A stretch of DNA of 64,000 nt from positions 62,001 to 126,000 of the forward strand of contig NZ_JAMXSF010000003.1 of the NCBI RefSeq assembly GCF_024124545.1, in the 5' to 3' direction. Below the pieces are notes generated by a model, which did no database searches, was not told where the DNA came from, and was given only the letters and a program-made list of their open reading frames with translations. Shown here piece after piece: positions 1 to 9,223 of this stretch; positions within the stretch are counted from its first letter, which is position 1; each line of letters starts with the position of its first letter. Position numbers and translations under genes: made by a program. The DNA is from Pseudoalteromonas sp. XMcav2-N. GTDB taxonomy: Bacteria; Pseudomonadota; Gammaproteobacteria; Enterobacterales; Alteromonadaceae.

Positions 1-2
1 CA

Positions 3-1253
3 CTGGATAGCGTTATCACGACGGTTTCGACGGCCGATAACGTCGATTTTTCGCGATTGCCCGATAGCAGCCAGTGGTTTGCCCAGGCAACAGGGCAAAT
101 TCAGGATGTAAAAGCGTTACTCGACAGCCAGTGGGCACATACACAAGAAATCAGCGAGGCGTATAAAGCGGATCTGGTCAATCAAATGGTCTGGCTGTTT
201 GTATTATTTCTGATCTTTATGCTCATCATAATAGTGATCAACACGCATTTGTTTACTTCGTTGCGCAGTGAGCTGAATGAGTTAACCGGTATTTTGACTA
301 AAGTTGCGAATAATGGTGACCTGACCTTAGATGTGAGGCTAAAAACCAGTGATGAGCTGGGTAAAATCTCAGAGTCCATTCACAATACGGTGTTTGCTTT
401 TAAGGATCTGCTGGTGGGGTTATCCAAGTCAATTAATGTAGGGACTAAGCTTGGTAATCAAATGGAAAAAGCCGCCGGTCATGTGACTGAAGATGCGCAG
501 CGCACCCAGAGTCTCGCCACCAATATCGCTGCGGCCATTGAACAAATGGCGGCAACCAGCGAAGACATCGCCAAAGCGGCCTCAGATACGCTGACAGCCA
601 GTGATCAGCTTAATGACGAATCAAAAAAGTTGCTGGAAGACAATCAGCGCAATCTGGATGCCATGAATGTTCTATCTCAAAACATGGAGCAGGTAAACGA
701 AATGGCACTTAATATGGAGCAGCAGGTGGAAGAGATTAACACCATACTGGACTCTATTCGCAGCGTAGCTGATCAAACCAACTTGCTTGCCCTGAATGCT
801 GCCATTGAAGCGGCCAGAGCGGGGGAACATGGCCGGGGTTTTGCGGTCGTTGCCGATGAAGTCAGAGGGCTCGCAAACAACAGTAAGGGGTCGTCGGAGC
901 AGATCTCTACATTACTCAGCAATCTGAATGACATCAGTCGCAATGTGGTCAATGCCATTAAGGAAAACACCGGCCTGGCGAGTAGTATTATGAGTGAGGT
1001 AGAACAAACTCGCCAGGTTTCTATGCAGGTGAGCGATCACAGTAATCACGTAGAGCAACTGACTACCTCAGTGGCCACGGCGGCGCAGCAGCAGTCTGTG
1101 GTTGCACAGGATATCTCCAGTAATACCACCGCGGTATTAGATGCGGCAAATGAAGAACTTAAAACCTCTCAGGCACTGAAAAAACTCTTTGATGACATGA
1201 AACTAAACAGTGATACACTGCAACGCACGATGGACAATTTTAAAATCGACTAA
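3..1253 (+). CDS. Methyl-accepting chemotaxis protein, 3' part
   Basis: The reading frame is open to the left edge, so only the C-terminal 416 residues of this chemoreceptor are present and the true start lies outside; the TTG at 57 is not a credible start. A strongly hydrophobic membrane segment (about visible residues 63-84) is followed by a HAMP linker and a long coiled-coil signalling domain. The kinase-interacting tip is recognisable by the nearly invariant [19 protein letters not shown] stretch followed by [12 protein letters not shown]. The protein passes ligand-binding signals to the CheA/CheW complex. The sensory domain is mostly missing, so the ligand cannot be guessed. No cheA or cheW lies nearby. 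Confidence 0.93.
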   Translation: MDSVITTVSTADNVDFSRLPDSSQWFAQATGQIQDVKALLDSQWAHTQEISEAYKADLVNQMVWLFVLFLIFMLIIIVINTHLFTSLRSELNELTGILTKVANNGDLTLDVRLKTSDELGKISESIHNTVFAFKDLLVGLSKSINVGTKLGNQMEKAAGHVTEDAQRTQSLATNIAAAIEQMAATSEDIAKAASDTLTASDQLNDESKKLLEDNQRNLDAMNVLSQNMEQVNEMALNMEQQVEEINTILDSIRSVADQTNLLALNAAIEAARAGEHGRGFAVVADEVRGLANNSKGSSEQISTLLSNLNDISRNVVNAIKENTGLASSIMSEVEQTRQVSMQVSDHSNHVEQLTTSVATAAQQQSVVAQDISSNTTAVLDAANEELKTSQALKKLFDDMKLNSDTLQRTMDNFKID

Positions 1254-1305
1254 AGGCGCAGTTTCAACAAGACTATCTCTACGCAGGCGTTTAGAGAGTG
1301 CAGGT

Positions 1306-1653
1306 ATGTTGAATAAGTTATGGCGCTGGGAAGCGGGAAGGCAAGACCCGGGCTACGATAAAATGCTGTTATGCGGCGCAATCTGGCCCATTAAATTCGA
1401 CTGCTACCTGATCCATTTCCCGGCGGGCAGTGAAATCAAACAGCATGTGGATCAGGTCAACTCTGGCAAACATTACCGGCTCAATATTATCCTTAAACAC
1501 GCTAAACAAGGTGGAGAGTTTATCTGCCTAAATACCCTTGTAAACTGGACAAGGGTTAAACTGTTCAGACCCGACATAGAAGCCCATGCCGTGACTAAAG
1601 TTACGCAAGGCAGCCGCTGTGTGTTAAGTGTTGGTTGGGTGAGAGCACATTGA
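1306..1653 (+). CDS. 2OG-Fe(II) oxygenase-like protein
   Basis: A 115-residue protein. The upstream in-frame extension overlaps the end of the chemoreceptor gene, so I prefer the ATG at 1306, preceded by AGAGAGTGCAGG. It carries the pattern of iron/2-oxoglutarate-dependent oxygenases: H47-x-D49, a distal H94 and R104 in a short strand ending LSVGW. These would bind Fe(II) and the 2OG carboxylate. The protein is short for the family and looks like a minimal double-stranded beta-helix. Substrate unknown. The nearest family resemblance is to prolyl 4-hydroxylase or aspartyl-hydroxylase-type folds, which is inference from the motif spacing only. Confidence 0.65.
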   Translation: MLNKLWRWEAGRQDPGYDKMLLCGAIWPIKFDCYLIHFPAGSEIKQHVDQVNSGKHYRLNIILKHAKQGGEFICLNTLVNWTRVKLFRPDIEAHAVTKVTQGSRCVLSVGWVRAH

Positions 1654-1774
1654 TATGGCAATAGTTTATTGGTTATAACTCTAAGCTGGACAAGCTCGAT
1701 TGAAATTACTTCACCATCAAAGTAATTCATGTTGTGATAATAAGAACTAGGTACAAAATCGAAATTGACTCGAA

Positions 1775-3109
1775 ATGATAAATATATTTAGAACTAAGAA
1801 AAGTGCCCAAAAAGAGTGGAAAGTAAAAACACTGGATTTTGCTAAAAAGGTAAATCTGTATGTGGAAAAAGGGTTGAAGCATGGCTGGGAAGAGGCAGGT
1901 TCAGTACCTGAGGACAACGGACGGGAAAAGTTAGTTTCCTATTTGCTGAAAGAAATAAGGGAAGCAAATACAAACGGTGATATAACTAAGCTAAGAGAAA
2001 ATTGGCCTTTGGCTCATAGCCCAATGATCCCCGAGCTGGAATCAAATGGGCAAAGTATTCCTGTTGTTGCCATCCTCGATGACGAACGGGTTGTCGCCAG
2101 AATTGGTGCCTTTTATGAAGAAGGGTATGTGGTAGAAATCGATGACTTGTCCGTTAAACCCATAGACGGTATCCGCTATTTCGGTAGGAGTCCGAATAAA
2201 AAGCTTTTCGCCTACTGCAAGGATAATGGTGTTTCGGTGACCGAAGGTTGGCTGGGACGGGAAGTGTCATTTTTCTCCTACCCAACGGGTCTTGAAAGTG
2301 TACCACCACAGTTTGATGTTAAAGCGTTTGAAACGCCACCAAGGCCTTCACAGTTGATTCCGTTTCCAGACGGTAATAAGGTGTTATTTGTAAGCTCGCA
2401 AGGAATTTTTGTTTTAAGTCATAATGAGAATATTCGTTTGTTACCAACAAAAGAAGACTTAGTCCGTCATTTTGAATGGATGCAAACAGAGCTACCAGAT
2501 CGTGAGTTGACCGTGGACTTGAGCATGGCGCATGGAGCTATTTCTCCAGATGGGAGGTTTATTGCGATAGGTGAGCAATACAGTACGCATAGAATTTTTG
2601 ATGCAAATTACAACCTCATTGGTGATATTGGAAATCTCAGTGAATACGCGCATTATGCAATTTTTAGTAAGCACTCTGACATGATCGCGTTGAACTCTTG
2701 TCACTTCTACAATGGCATTTCGATTGGTTTCTCAACTAGCCATTTGCCCGATTTTAAAACTGAACCATACGAAGATAATGAAGACACGCCTATTCTCCAA
2801 GATGGAGCAAGAGTATACGCAGGTGTTCACAGGCACAATGAATTTATAATTGGCGATGCTTATGGCTACTTGAGGGCGTTTAGTGAAAACGGTGAACTAC
2901 ATTGGCAGCATTACATCGGTGCTAATATTGGTGACATTGATATATCATCAGACGAATCTAAGCTAGTCTGTTCTACCTGTGCCGGGTATATCTCTATTAT
3001 TGAGTTGGATACGGGCAAGCGAAAAGAATATGAAATAGGAACCGGCGGTCACACTGAGTTTAGACGCTGGTTGTTTTGGAAAAATGAAGATAAGCCTCTT
3101 GCGTGGTAA
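1775..3109 (+). CDS. Beta-propeller (WD40-like) protein of unknown function
   Basis: A 444-residue protein without a signal peptide, so probably cytoplasmic. The first 80 residues are charged and helical. From about residue 90 on the sequence is beta-rich, with repeated blades of the type SPDGRFIAIG...IFD and SSDESKLVCST...IIELDTGK, typical of WD40 or YVTN-like propellers. Such propellers are usually protein-binding platforms. I do not recognise a named family. The start codon has only a weak ribosome binding site. The 121 bases upstream hold no gene. Confidence 0.7.
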   Translation: MINIFRTKKSAQKEWKVKTLDFAKKVNLYVEKGLKHGWEEAGSVPEDNGREKLVSYLLKEIREANTNGDITKLRENWPLAHSPMIPELESNGQSIPVVAILDDERVVARIGAFYEEGYVVEIDDLSVKPIDGIRYFGRSPNKKLFAYCKDNGVSVTEGWLGREVSFFSYPTGLESVPPQFDVKAFETPPRPSQLIPFPDGNKVLFVSSQGIFVLSHNENIRLLPTKEDLVRHFEWMQTELPDRELTVDLSMAHGAISPDGRFIAIGEQYSTHRIFDANYNLIGDIGNLSEYAHYAIFSKHSDMIALNSCHFYNGISIGFSTSHLPDFKTEPYEDNEDTPILQDGARVYAGVHRHNEFIIGDAYGYLRAFSENGELHWQHYIGANIGDIDISSDESKLVCSTCAGYISIIELDTGKRKEYEIGTGGHTEFRRWLFWKNEDKPLAW

Positions 3110-3189
3110 ATATTATTCTTAAACCAGGGTTTTGGAAAACTTATCTCATATATTTACCGAATAAGAATCTACAATTGATGGCGTGGATA

Positions 3190-3591
3190 ATGACAAAACT
3201 TCTCTGTTCCTTTTTTATCTTAACCGTCATTCTTTTTGGCACATTCCCTTCCTATGCAGATGAAGTCTATCGGCTCAGGCTGTTCTTTGGTCTGTCATTG
3301 CCAGGTGGCGGTGGGGTATCACTAGAGCAATGGCAAGCGTTTCAAAACGATGAAATCGTGAAGACGTTTGATGGTTTTAATGTTGTTGATTCGGTTGGTT
3401 ACTACAAAGGTAAACCAGAGCGCTCTAAAGTGGTGACTGTGATTGTAGACGATCAGGGGGTTGAAAAGGCCAAGATGCTGGCGTCCTTATATGCCCGTCG
3501 TTTTGGCCAGGACTCGGTAATGCTGGTAAAAGTACCGGTTGCTGAGTGGGATTTTATCGGGCCAGACTACAAGAGTACAACTAAAGAGTAG
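3190..3591 (+). CDS. Secreted DUF3574-like protein
   Basis: A frame starting farther upstream overlaps the preceding gene, but the ATG at 3190 (or 3178) begins a clean signal peptide, MTKLLCSFFILTVILFG followed by a SYA cleavage site, so the mature protein is periplasmic or secreted. The mature part has LRLFFGLSLPGGGGVS, then EQWQAF and FDGFNVVDSVGYY, which matches my recollection of the DUF3574 family (small secreted proteins with a G-rich beta hairpin and an EW-x-F segment). The function of that family is not established. The ribosome binding site is weak for both starts. Confidence 0.65.
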   Translation: MTKLLCSFFILTVILFGTFPSYADEVYRLRLFFGLSLPGGGGVSLEQWQAFQNDEIVKTFDGFNVVDSVGYYKGKPERSKVVTVIVDDQGVEKAKMLASLYARRFGQDSVMLVKVPVAEWDFIGPDYKSTTKE

Positions 3592-3593
3592 GG

Positions 3594-3628
3594 AATGAGC
3601 CCGGTATTAGTAGTTACTTGGGCTCATT
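3594..3628 (+). terminator. Intergenic hairpin, possible terminator
   Basis: A 9-bp perfect stem (AATGAGCCC / GGGCTCATT) with a 17-base loop begins just after the stop codon of the DUF3574-like gene and lies between convergent genes. There is no clear U-tract, so intrinsic termination is only probable. Confidence 0.4.
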
Positions 3629-3647
3629 ACCGTGGAGAAGTGCAGGA

Positions 3648-3851
3648 TCAGGCTTGTTCTTTTTCACGCGCCTGATAATTTGGCAGCAGTTCTTCGACAA
3701 TGGTTTTTGCCGGGATAGTGTAGCGCACGCCGCTGAACATCACCGAGGTGTTTTCTTCAATACCGGTGATCCCGGTCAGTGTCCAGCCTTCGCCTTTTTC
3801 CGGGCACCATACTTTGGTGGTGGGGGGAATGACAATATACTCTTCGCTCAT
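3648..3851 (-). CDS. Small conserved-looking hypothetical protein
   Basis: A 67-residue acidic protein, MSEEYIVIPPTTKVWCPEKG at the start, with one cysteine and no signal or membrane segment. It is chosen over the overlapping plus-strand frame because its ATG is preceded by CAGGAG at good spacing. I do not recognise the family. It is monocistronic, with the convergent DUF3574-like gene downstream and the divergent acetyltransferase gene upstream. Confidence 0.65.
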   Translation of the reverse strand: MSEEYIVIPPTTKVWCPEKGEGWTLTGITGIEENTSVMFSGVRYTIPAKTIVEELLPNYQAREKEQA

Positions 3852-3951
3852 CTTAACGACTCCTGACGGCTGTTACTTAAGGCCCGATAGTTTATACTAA
3901 TTTAGCGAAAAAGAGAGGGCTTTATTAAAAGCTTTTGGATGATGGAACCCG

Positions 3952-4455
3952 ATGCAAATTAAAACCCCCAGATTGCTGCTAAGGCTGGTGAACTATCGTG
4001 ATGTACCGGCGCTGGTGGCACTGCTAAACGACCCCTTGGTAAGCCAGTACAATGATTATGGCGATAAGCTAACCCAGCCAGAAGTCAGGGCGATGTTGCA
4101 AGCCGATCTTGAGGAATTCTACGAAGGGCGAGGCGGGCGCTTTGTGATACAATACGAAGAAGAACTCATAGGTACGCTCGGGTTGTACGATTACGACATA
4201 GACACAAAGCACATTCACCTGGGCATTGAGCTTGCTCCCCGATTTTGGCGTCAGGGTCTGGCCTCTGAGGCACTCAGCGCCGCTTTGCATGCGTTGGAAC
4301 AATTGGTGCCTGATCGCGAGATTTCCTGGGTTATTGGTAAAGTTTCACAGGAAAATACAGGCTGTCAGCGTTTATTGCAGGGGTGTGGATTTAAGCAAAT
4401 TAATCGCGGGCGACTATGCGTTTTTGAGCTGCACACGAGCCAATTGCCTGTGTAG
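3952..4455 (+). CDS. GNAT family N-acetyltransferase
   Basis: A 167-residue RimJ/RimL-type acetyltransferase. The N-terminal LETPRLxLR-like signature (here IKTPRLLLRLV), the central IGTLGLYDYD strand, the acetyl-CoA loop WRQGLASEALSA, and the C-terminal NTGCQRLLQGCGF segment give the full GNAT fold in order. These enzymes transfer an acetyl group from acetyl-CoA to a protein N-terminus, amino acid or small amine. The substrate cannot be read from the sequence. Confidence 0.85.
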   Translation: MQIKTPRLLLRLVNYRDVPALVALLNDPLVSQYNDYGDKLTQPEVRAMLQADLEEFYEGRGGRFVIQYEEELIGTLGLYDYDIDTKHIHLGIELAPRFWRQGLASEALSAALHALEQLVPDREISWVIGKVSQENTGCQRLLQGCGFKQINRGRLCVFELHTSQLPV

Positions 4456-4464
4456 TCATAAAAA

Positions 4465-4488
4465 ATACCCGGCTATTCAGCCGGGTAT
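4465..4488 (-). terminator. Rho-independent terminator
   Basis: A 10-bp perfect stem (ATACCCGGCT / AGCCGGGTAT) with loop ATTC. Read on the minus strand it is followed by a run of T, so it fits termination of the minus-strand lipoprotein gene; it may also slow the convergent acetyltransferase transcript. Confidence 0.8.
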
Positions 4489-4518
4489 CTCAAATGCGTA
4501 CTAACAAGCCCGTAGTGT

Positions 4519-4767
4519 CTATTCCAGGCCTTTTTTGCTATACAGGGTAACCTTATCCGACACCAGCGTTACTTTAATATGTTTGCTGTTGTTGCCCCAG
4601 GTGCAGTTAGTGTGCAGGGTTTTTTCTTCGCACTGATCTGCTGAGCCCAAGAGTTGTTCTAGTTCAGTTTTATCCATACCCACTTCGATTTTGTCGTAGT
4701 TTTCCATGCTTACTTTAGAGCAGGCGGCCAGGCCGAGGAACAGAGTCAGAGTTAAAATTTTTTTCAT
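4519..4767 (-). CDS. Small outer-membrane-type lipoprotein, DUF3862/SmpA-like fold
   Basis: An 82-residue lipoprotein. The signal peptide ends in the lipobox LAAC (C16), so the mature protein is about 67 residues and lipid-anchored. The mature part has the DKIEVGMDKTELEQLLGSA motif typical of the SmpA/OmlA (BamE-like) fold seen in DUF3862 proteins, plus two cysteines (CEEKTLHTNC) that may form a disulfide. Exact role unknown. It lies 11 bases after csiV and may be cotranscribed with mfd-csiV. Confidence 0.8.
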   Translation of the reverse strand: MKKILTLTLFLGLAACSKVSMENYDKIEVGMDKTELEQLLGSADQCEEKTLHTNCTWGNNSKHIKVTLVSDKVTLYSKKGLE

Positions 4768-4778
4768 AGTAGTTTCCG

Positions 4779-5624
4779 TCAGTGTCTGTATTTTCTGATT
4801 TGGAAGATAATCCCCATTTTGGGATGATCTAAATAATGGATGTCACCGCTGTATACCCGGGTAAACTGAGACATTCTGGCGCTTTCTAAGTCGCCTTCAT
4901 CACTTTTATAATGATAGTCAAAGTTACTGGTGACGTATAAGTAATGCCGTATATGGATTTTCATCCAGCCCTGTAGTTGCCATAGCGCAGGGTCTTGCTC
5001 TCTTAGTGCACGCTCTTTGGGCTCACCCAGCAGGCTGATAAAGCCATTATCGGGCGTATCTAAGCGAGCCACATAGCTGGCGGGCTGCTCGAACTTTTGT
5101 CCGCCATAAACGAGTATGTTCGGCGCGCGCTTTTTACTTTGGTCGGGAAAGCGCCAGCCGGTGTGCAGAATGGGTTCAAGTCCTTTCTTTTTTAGCTGAT
5201 TGAGCACGCTGTCGAATTTAAGTTGCTCTTCGCTTAACAAGTAGATGCTTTGTTTATGTTCCTGTGGCTCGGCATAGGGCGTCAACGGCAGCTGCTGATA
5301 TTTTTCCATATAATTTATGCCGTCGGCGCAGTGCCAGGAGGTATCCTGCTGAACAAAGCGACTGGTTACCGTGCGAGGGTCAAAACGGCTGTCACCATTC
5401 AGACAAGCTTGCTGGCCTGCGCCGTTATAGCCCTTTGTCAGCAAGTCCAGAGTCCGGTTTAAATCCAGCTCAGGGTTTTCAATCGTAAAGTCCTCATTGA
5501 GCTGATCGTTTTTTTGCTGGGCAAAGGCGATCAGCTCAACTTCATACCAGCGTTTTGCACTGGCCGGCGCTGAGGCCAGCAGCGCTGTGCTTAGTATCGT
5601 CAGTGAAAGGGCTGTCCTTATCAT
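4779..5624 (-). CDS. csiV: Peptidoglycan-binding protein CsiV
   Basis: A 281-residue periplasmic protein with a signal peptide ending in ASAPASA. The mature start, KRWYEVELIAF, and the C-terminal HPKMGIIFQIRKY segment are the hallmarks of the CsiV family, described in Shewanella as a peptidoglycan-binding protein needed when certain cell-wall changes occur. It sits directly downstream of mfd with an ATGA overlap of four bases, the arrangement usual in Shewanella and relatives. Assignment rests on these motifs and on gene order. Confidence 0.85.
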   Translation of the reverse strand: MIRTALSLTILSTALLASAPASAKRWYEVELIAFAQQKNDQLNEDFTIENPELDLNRTLDLLTKGYNGAGQQACLNGDSRFDPRTVTSRFVQQDTSWHCADGINYMEKYQQLPLTPYAEPQEHKQSIYLLSEEQLKFDSVLNQLKKKGLEPILHTGWRFPDQSKKRAPNILVYGGQKFEQPASYVARLDTPDNGFISLLGEPKERALREQDPALWQLQGWMKIHIRHYLYVTSNFDYHYKSDEGDLESARMSQFTRVYSGDIHYLDHPKMGIIFQIRKYRH

Positions 5625-8600
5625 GCCACCGCCTTTTTCTGAAAGTCGTCTATCATTGCATTTACCAGTTTTAAGCGTTCCTGACCATTTTTCTCTTCGA
5701 TATTAAAGCGTAACTTACTGGCACCTTCCATGCGGTACACAGCAGGGTTGCTTTGTATCAGAGCAATGATGAATGTCGGGTTAACCGTGGTACTGGCACT
5801 GAATTCAAAGTAGCCGCCTTTTTGGTTGGCTTCTACTTTGGTGATCCCCAGTTTAGCCGCTTTTGATTTCAAAAGTTGGATACTAAAGAGGTTTTTAGCG
5901 GCATCCGGCAACAGGCCAAAGCGGTCAATCAGCTCAACCTTTAGCTCGTCCAGTGCCTCTTCATCATTGGCGCTGGCAATGCGCTTGTACATGCTCAGGC
6001 GCATATTGACGTCATGGATATAGTCATCAGGCAGCAGGGCGGGGATCTTCAGGTCCACATCGCTTTGCTGTTGTAACAGGTTTTCAAGCGTCGGCTCTTT
6101 GCCCTCTTTGAGTGCCTGAACGGCCTGTTCCAGCATTTCCATATACAGAGTAAAGCCCACCGTCTGGATCTGACCACTTTGCTCATCACCCAGTAGTTCA
6201 CCCGCGCCCCGGATCTCTAAGTCATGGGTGGCCAGAGCAAAGCCGGCGCCAAGATCTTCGAGCGACTCAATGGCCTGCAGGCGTTTCACCGCATCTTTGG
6301 TGAGCGTCTGGCTGTTACGGGTTAGCAGGTAAGCATAGGCCTGATGGTGGCTACGACCAACCCGGCCACGTAACTGGTGCATCTGCGCCAGGCCCAGCTT
6401 GTCTGCGCGGTCCATGATGATGGTGTTGGCTGACGGGATATCAATCCCGGTTTCGATGATGGTGGTACACACCAGCACATTGTGTTTCTGGTGATAAAAG
6501 TCACTCATCAGTTGCTCAAGCTCTTTTTCACGCATCTGGCCGTGAGCAATGGCAATGCTGGCTTCGGGCACCAATGCGGCAACGTCAGCCGCGGTTTTAT
6601 CTATGGTCTCTACATTGTTGTGCAGGAAGTACACCTGACCACCGCGTTTAATTTCCCGCAGAATCGCTTCGCGAATAACCTCATCATTGCGCTCCTGCAC
6701 AAAGGTTTTAACTGCCAGGCGTTTTGCTGGTGGCGTGGCAATGATAGACAAGTCGCGCATGCCACTCATGGCCATATTCAGGGTTCTGGGAATAGGCGTT
6801 GCGGTGAGCGTGAGTATATCTACATCCGCACGCAGCTGTTTGATTTTCTCTTTTTGCCTTACTCCAAAGCGGTGCTCTTCGTCGACAATCAGCAGGCCTA
6901 AGTCTTTATACTTGATGCTCTGTTGCAGCAGCTTGTGCGTACCTATCACAATATCGAGTTGGCCATTTTCGAGCTTATCAAGAGTGTCTTTTTGTTCTTT
7001 GGTGCTGTTAAAGCGAGACAATACGCCCACCTCAATAGGTAAAGACGCAAAGCGGTCACGGAAGTTCTCGTAGTGCTGTTGTGCCAGCAAGGTGGTGGGT
7101 ACCAGCACGGCCACTTGTTTGTTGTCGTTAATGGCCACAAATGCGGCGCGCATTGCCACTTCGGTTTTACCAAAGCCAACGTCACCACATACCAGCCGGT
7201 CCATTGCCAGCGGGGTTTGCATATCACCCAGTACGGCATCAATGGCGTTGCGTTGGTCGTCGGTTTCTTCAAACGGGAAGGTGTCGCTGAATTCGCGATA
7301 AGCCTGGCCGTCGAGTTTGAATAAGTGTCCAGGCTTACTCTGGCGCTTTGCGTAAATGTCCAAAAGCTCAGCAGCAACGTCACGGACCTTTTCGGCCGCG
7401 CGGCGCTTGGCTTTTTCCCATACATCAGAGCCGAGCTTATGCAGCGGGGCTGAAGCTTCTTCACCGCCGGAGTACCGGCTCAGCATGTGCAGCGCCGATA
7501 CAGGCACATATAACTTAGCGTCATTGGCATAGACGATGGTCACAAATTCAGTGGCCACTCCCGCTGCGTCAATGGTTTGCAGGCCAAGGTAACGCCCAAC
7601 ACCATGATCCAGGTGCACAATTGGCTGGCCTTCTTTAAGTTCGGCCAGGTTGCGAATAAGTGCATCCTGACCCTGATCGTATTTATGCTTGCGACGGCGG
7701 CGCTGCGACACCTTAATACCCAGCAGCTCTTGTTCCGTCAGTATGCTCAGAGCTTTAGTGCCATCAAGCAGCACCGAACGCTCCAGCGGACTGACGATCA
7801 GGCCCACATCGTTACGTGCACCAACAAAGTCGCTAAAGCTGTCGAACTCTTTGAGTTTCAGGCCACTTGGCTTGAGCAAGGTCATCAGGGATTCACGACG
7901 ACCATCCGACTCAACACTGAACAGCACACGGCCTTTGTTCTTCTTCTGAGTGGTAATGTAATCAAGCAGAGGCTTGTATGGGTCGCTCTGTTTATGGTCG
8001 ACACGGACATCGGTCACTAAACTGGCACCGAGGTTAGTATGGCCCGCCTTAGTGCCTAAGCTCGCTTCACTCAGGCGAATTCTGGGGTAACGTGCAAAGC
8101 CTTCAAACAGGGTTTCGACATTTTGATACAGGCGCACCGGCTCCAGCAGAGGGCGTAGTGGGTCAACCCGGCGGCTCTCATAGCGTTTGTTAACATCCAG
8201 CCAGAACTCTGAGGCGGCTTGCTCAATGTCGCCCAGATGCATAAACACCGCTTGTTCCGGCAGATAGTCAAAAATCGTGGCAACTTGCTCATAAAACAAC
8301 GGCAAATAGTATTCGATACCCGCCGGCCAGTTGCCCCGGGTAACCTGCATGTAAATGGAGTCCTGTTCGCTGCTCGCACCAAAGGTTTCACGATACGCAA
8401 TCCGAAAACGCTCTATGTCTTCGTCATTGGTAGGGAATTCATGGGCAGGTAACAGGTCGATTGACTTGATTTGCTCGCTGGAGCGCTGGGTTTCGATATC
8501 AAACAGCCGAATACTGTCGAGCTCATCATCGAAAAAGTCGAGCCTGAATGGCGTGGTACTGCCCATGGGGAACAAATCTATGATAGAACCGCGCACGGCA

Positions 8601-9094
8601 AATTCACCATGCTCCATCACCTGTTGCACATTTCGATAACCGGCCTGTGCCAATGTTTCTTTCAGCTTTTGTGCATCCAGCGAGTCACCGACTTTAAATT
8701 GCAGGGCGTTGCCGTAAATAAACTCTGGCGGTGCGGTGCGCAACATTAAGGTCGACACGGGCAGCAGTAATACGCCCTGATGTTGATGGCGTAAAGAGTT
8801 CAGGCTGGCAAGACGCTGTGAGATTATGTCCTGGTGCGGCGAAAAGTGATCGTAAGGTAAGGTTTCCCAGTCCGGAAACACATGGACTTTGTCTTCGCCC
8901 AGCAAGTAACCCAGCTCAGTTTCAAGTCGCAGCGCGCTTGGTGTGTCAGGGGTTACGACCACGACTAATGCATCATGTTGTCTGACGCCTTCACTGATGG
9001 CAATGGACATACTGCTACCGACCAGCTGGCCCCAATGGATTTTATCCTTTTGTGATTTGACCCAGGGAAGTTGGTTCCACTGCGCTGTTGCCAT
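5621..9094 (-). CDS. mfd: Transcription-repair coupling factor Mfd
   Basis: A 1157-residue protein, the usual Mfd length. It removes RNA polymerase stalled at DNA lesions and recruits UvrA. Domains in order: a UvrB-like N-terminal module; the RNA-polymerase-interacting domain around residues 490-560 (with HLDHGVGRYLGL); and the RecG-like translocase, with Walker A GDVGFGKTE near residue 630, the DEEHRFG box, TATPIPRTL, and QLRGRVGRS. The C-terminal TRCF domain is complete. The start ATG is preceded by CAGGAG. A pair of direct repeats lies just upstream. Confidence 0.98.
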   Translation of the reverse strand: MATAQWNQLPWVKSQKDKIHWGQLVGSSMSIAISEGVRQHDALVVVVTPDTPSALRLETELGYLLGEDKVHVFPDWETLPYDHFSPHQDIISQRLASLNSLRHQHQGVLLLPVSTLMLRTAPPEFIYGNALQFKVGDSLDAQKLKETLAQAGYRNVQQVMEHGEFAVRGSIIDLFPMGSTTPFRLDFFDDELDSIRLFDIETQRSSEQIKSIDLLPAHEFPTNDEDIERFRIAYRETFGASSEQDSIYMQVTRGNWPAGIEYYLPLFYEQVATIFDYLPEQAVFMHLGDIEQAASEFWLDVNKRYESRRVDPLRPLLEPVRLYQNVETLFEGFARYPRIRLSEASLGTKAGHTNLGASLVTDVRVDHKQSDPYKPLLDYITTQKKNKGRVLFSVESDGRRESLMTLLKPSGLKLKEFDSFSDFVGARNDVGLIVSPLERSVLLDGTKALSILTEQELLGIKVSQRRRRKHKYDQGQDALIRNLAELKEGQPIVHLDHGVGRYLGLQTIDAAGVATEFVTIVYANDAKLYVPVSALHMLSRYSGGEEASAPLHKLGSDVWEKAKRRAAEKVRDVAAELLDIYAKRQSKPGHLFKLDGQAYREFSDTFPFEETDDQRNAIDAVLGDMQTPLAMDRLVCGDVGFGKTEVAMRAAFVAINDNKQVAVLVPTTLLAQQHYENFRDRFASLPIEVGVLSRFNSTKEQKDTLDKLENGQLDIVIGTHKLLQQSIKYKDLGLLIVDEEHRFGVRQKEKIKQLRADVDILTLTATPIPRTLNMAMSGMRDLSIIATPPAKRLAVKTFVQERNDEVIREAILREIKRGGQVYFLHNNVETIDKTAADVAALVPEASIAIAHGQMREKELEQLMSDFYHQKHNVLVCTTIIETGIDIPSANTIIMDRADKLGLAQMHQLRGRVGRSHHQAYAYLLTRNSQTLTKDAVKRLQAIESLEDLGAGFALATHDLEIRGAGELLGDEQSGQIQTVGFTLYMEMLEQAVQALKEGKEPTLENLLQQQSDVDLKIPALLPDDYIHDVNMRLSMYKRIASANDEEALDELKVELIDRFGLLPDAAKNLFSIQLLKSKAAKLGITKVEANQKGGYFEFSASTTVNPTFIIALIQSNPAVYRMEGASKLRFNIEEKNGQERLKLVNAMIDDFQKKAVA

Positions 9095-9125
9095 TCATAT
9101 ACTCCTGTTACTGCATGTTGTTTTT

Positions 9126-9154
9126 ATTGCACGTAGTTCTAATTACACGTAGTT
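9126..9154. repeat. Tandem 13-base repeats upstream of mfd
   Basis: ATTGCACGTAGTT (9126-9138) and ATTACACGTAGTT (9142-9154) are direct repeats with 12 of 13 bases identical and a period of 16, about 30-60 bases upstream of the mfd start. They may be a regulator site or chance duplication. Confidence 0.5.
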
Positions 9155-9185
9155 TTGATCGATTCGCTTTCGCGATGATAAAACA

Positions 9186-9211
9186 ACGGCCTGATAATGT
9201 GCTCAGGCCGT
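9186..9211 (-). terminator. Terminator of the aguA-aguB operon
   Basis: A 9-bp stem (ACGGCCTGA / TCAGGCCGT) that on the minus strand is followed by TGTTTTAT, 12 bases after the stop codon of aguB. Confidence 0.75.
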
Positions 9212-9223
9212 AAGAAGGATGCA

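Noticed and set aside
3618..3866. 82-residue plus-strand frame
   Set aside because: It overlaps fully the minus-strand gene at 3648-3851, which has a good ribosome binding site; this frame has none and reads as low-complexity shadow.
6482..7464. Several long frames on both strands within mfd
   Set aside because: They are shadows of the mfd coding sequence, which is complete and has all family motifs.
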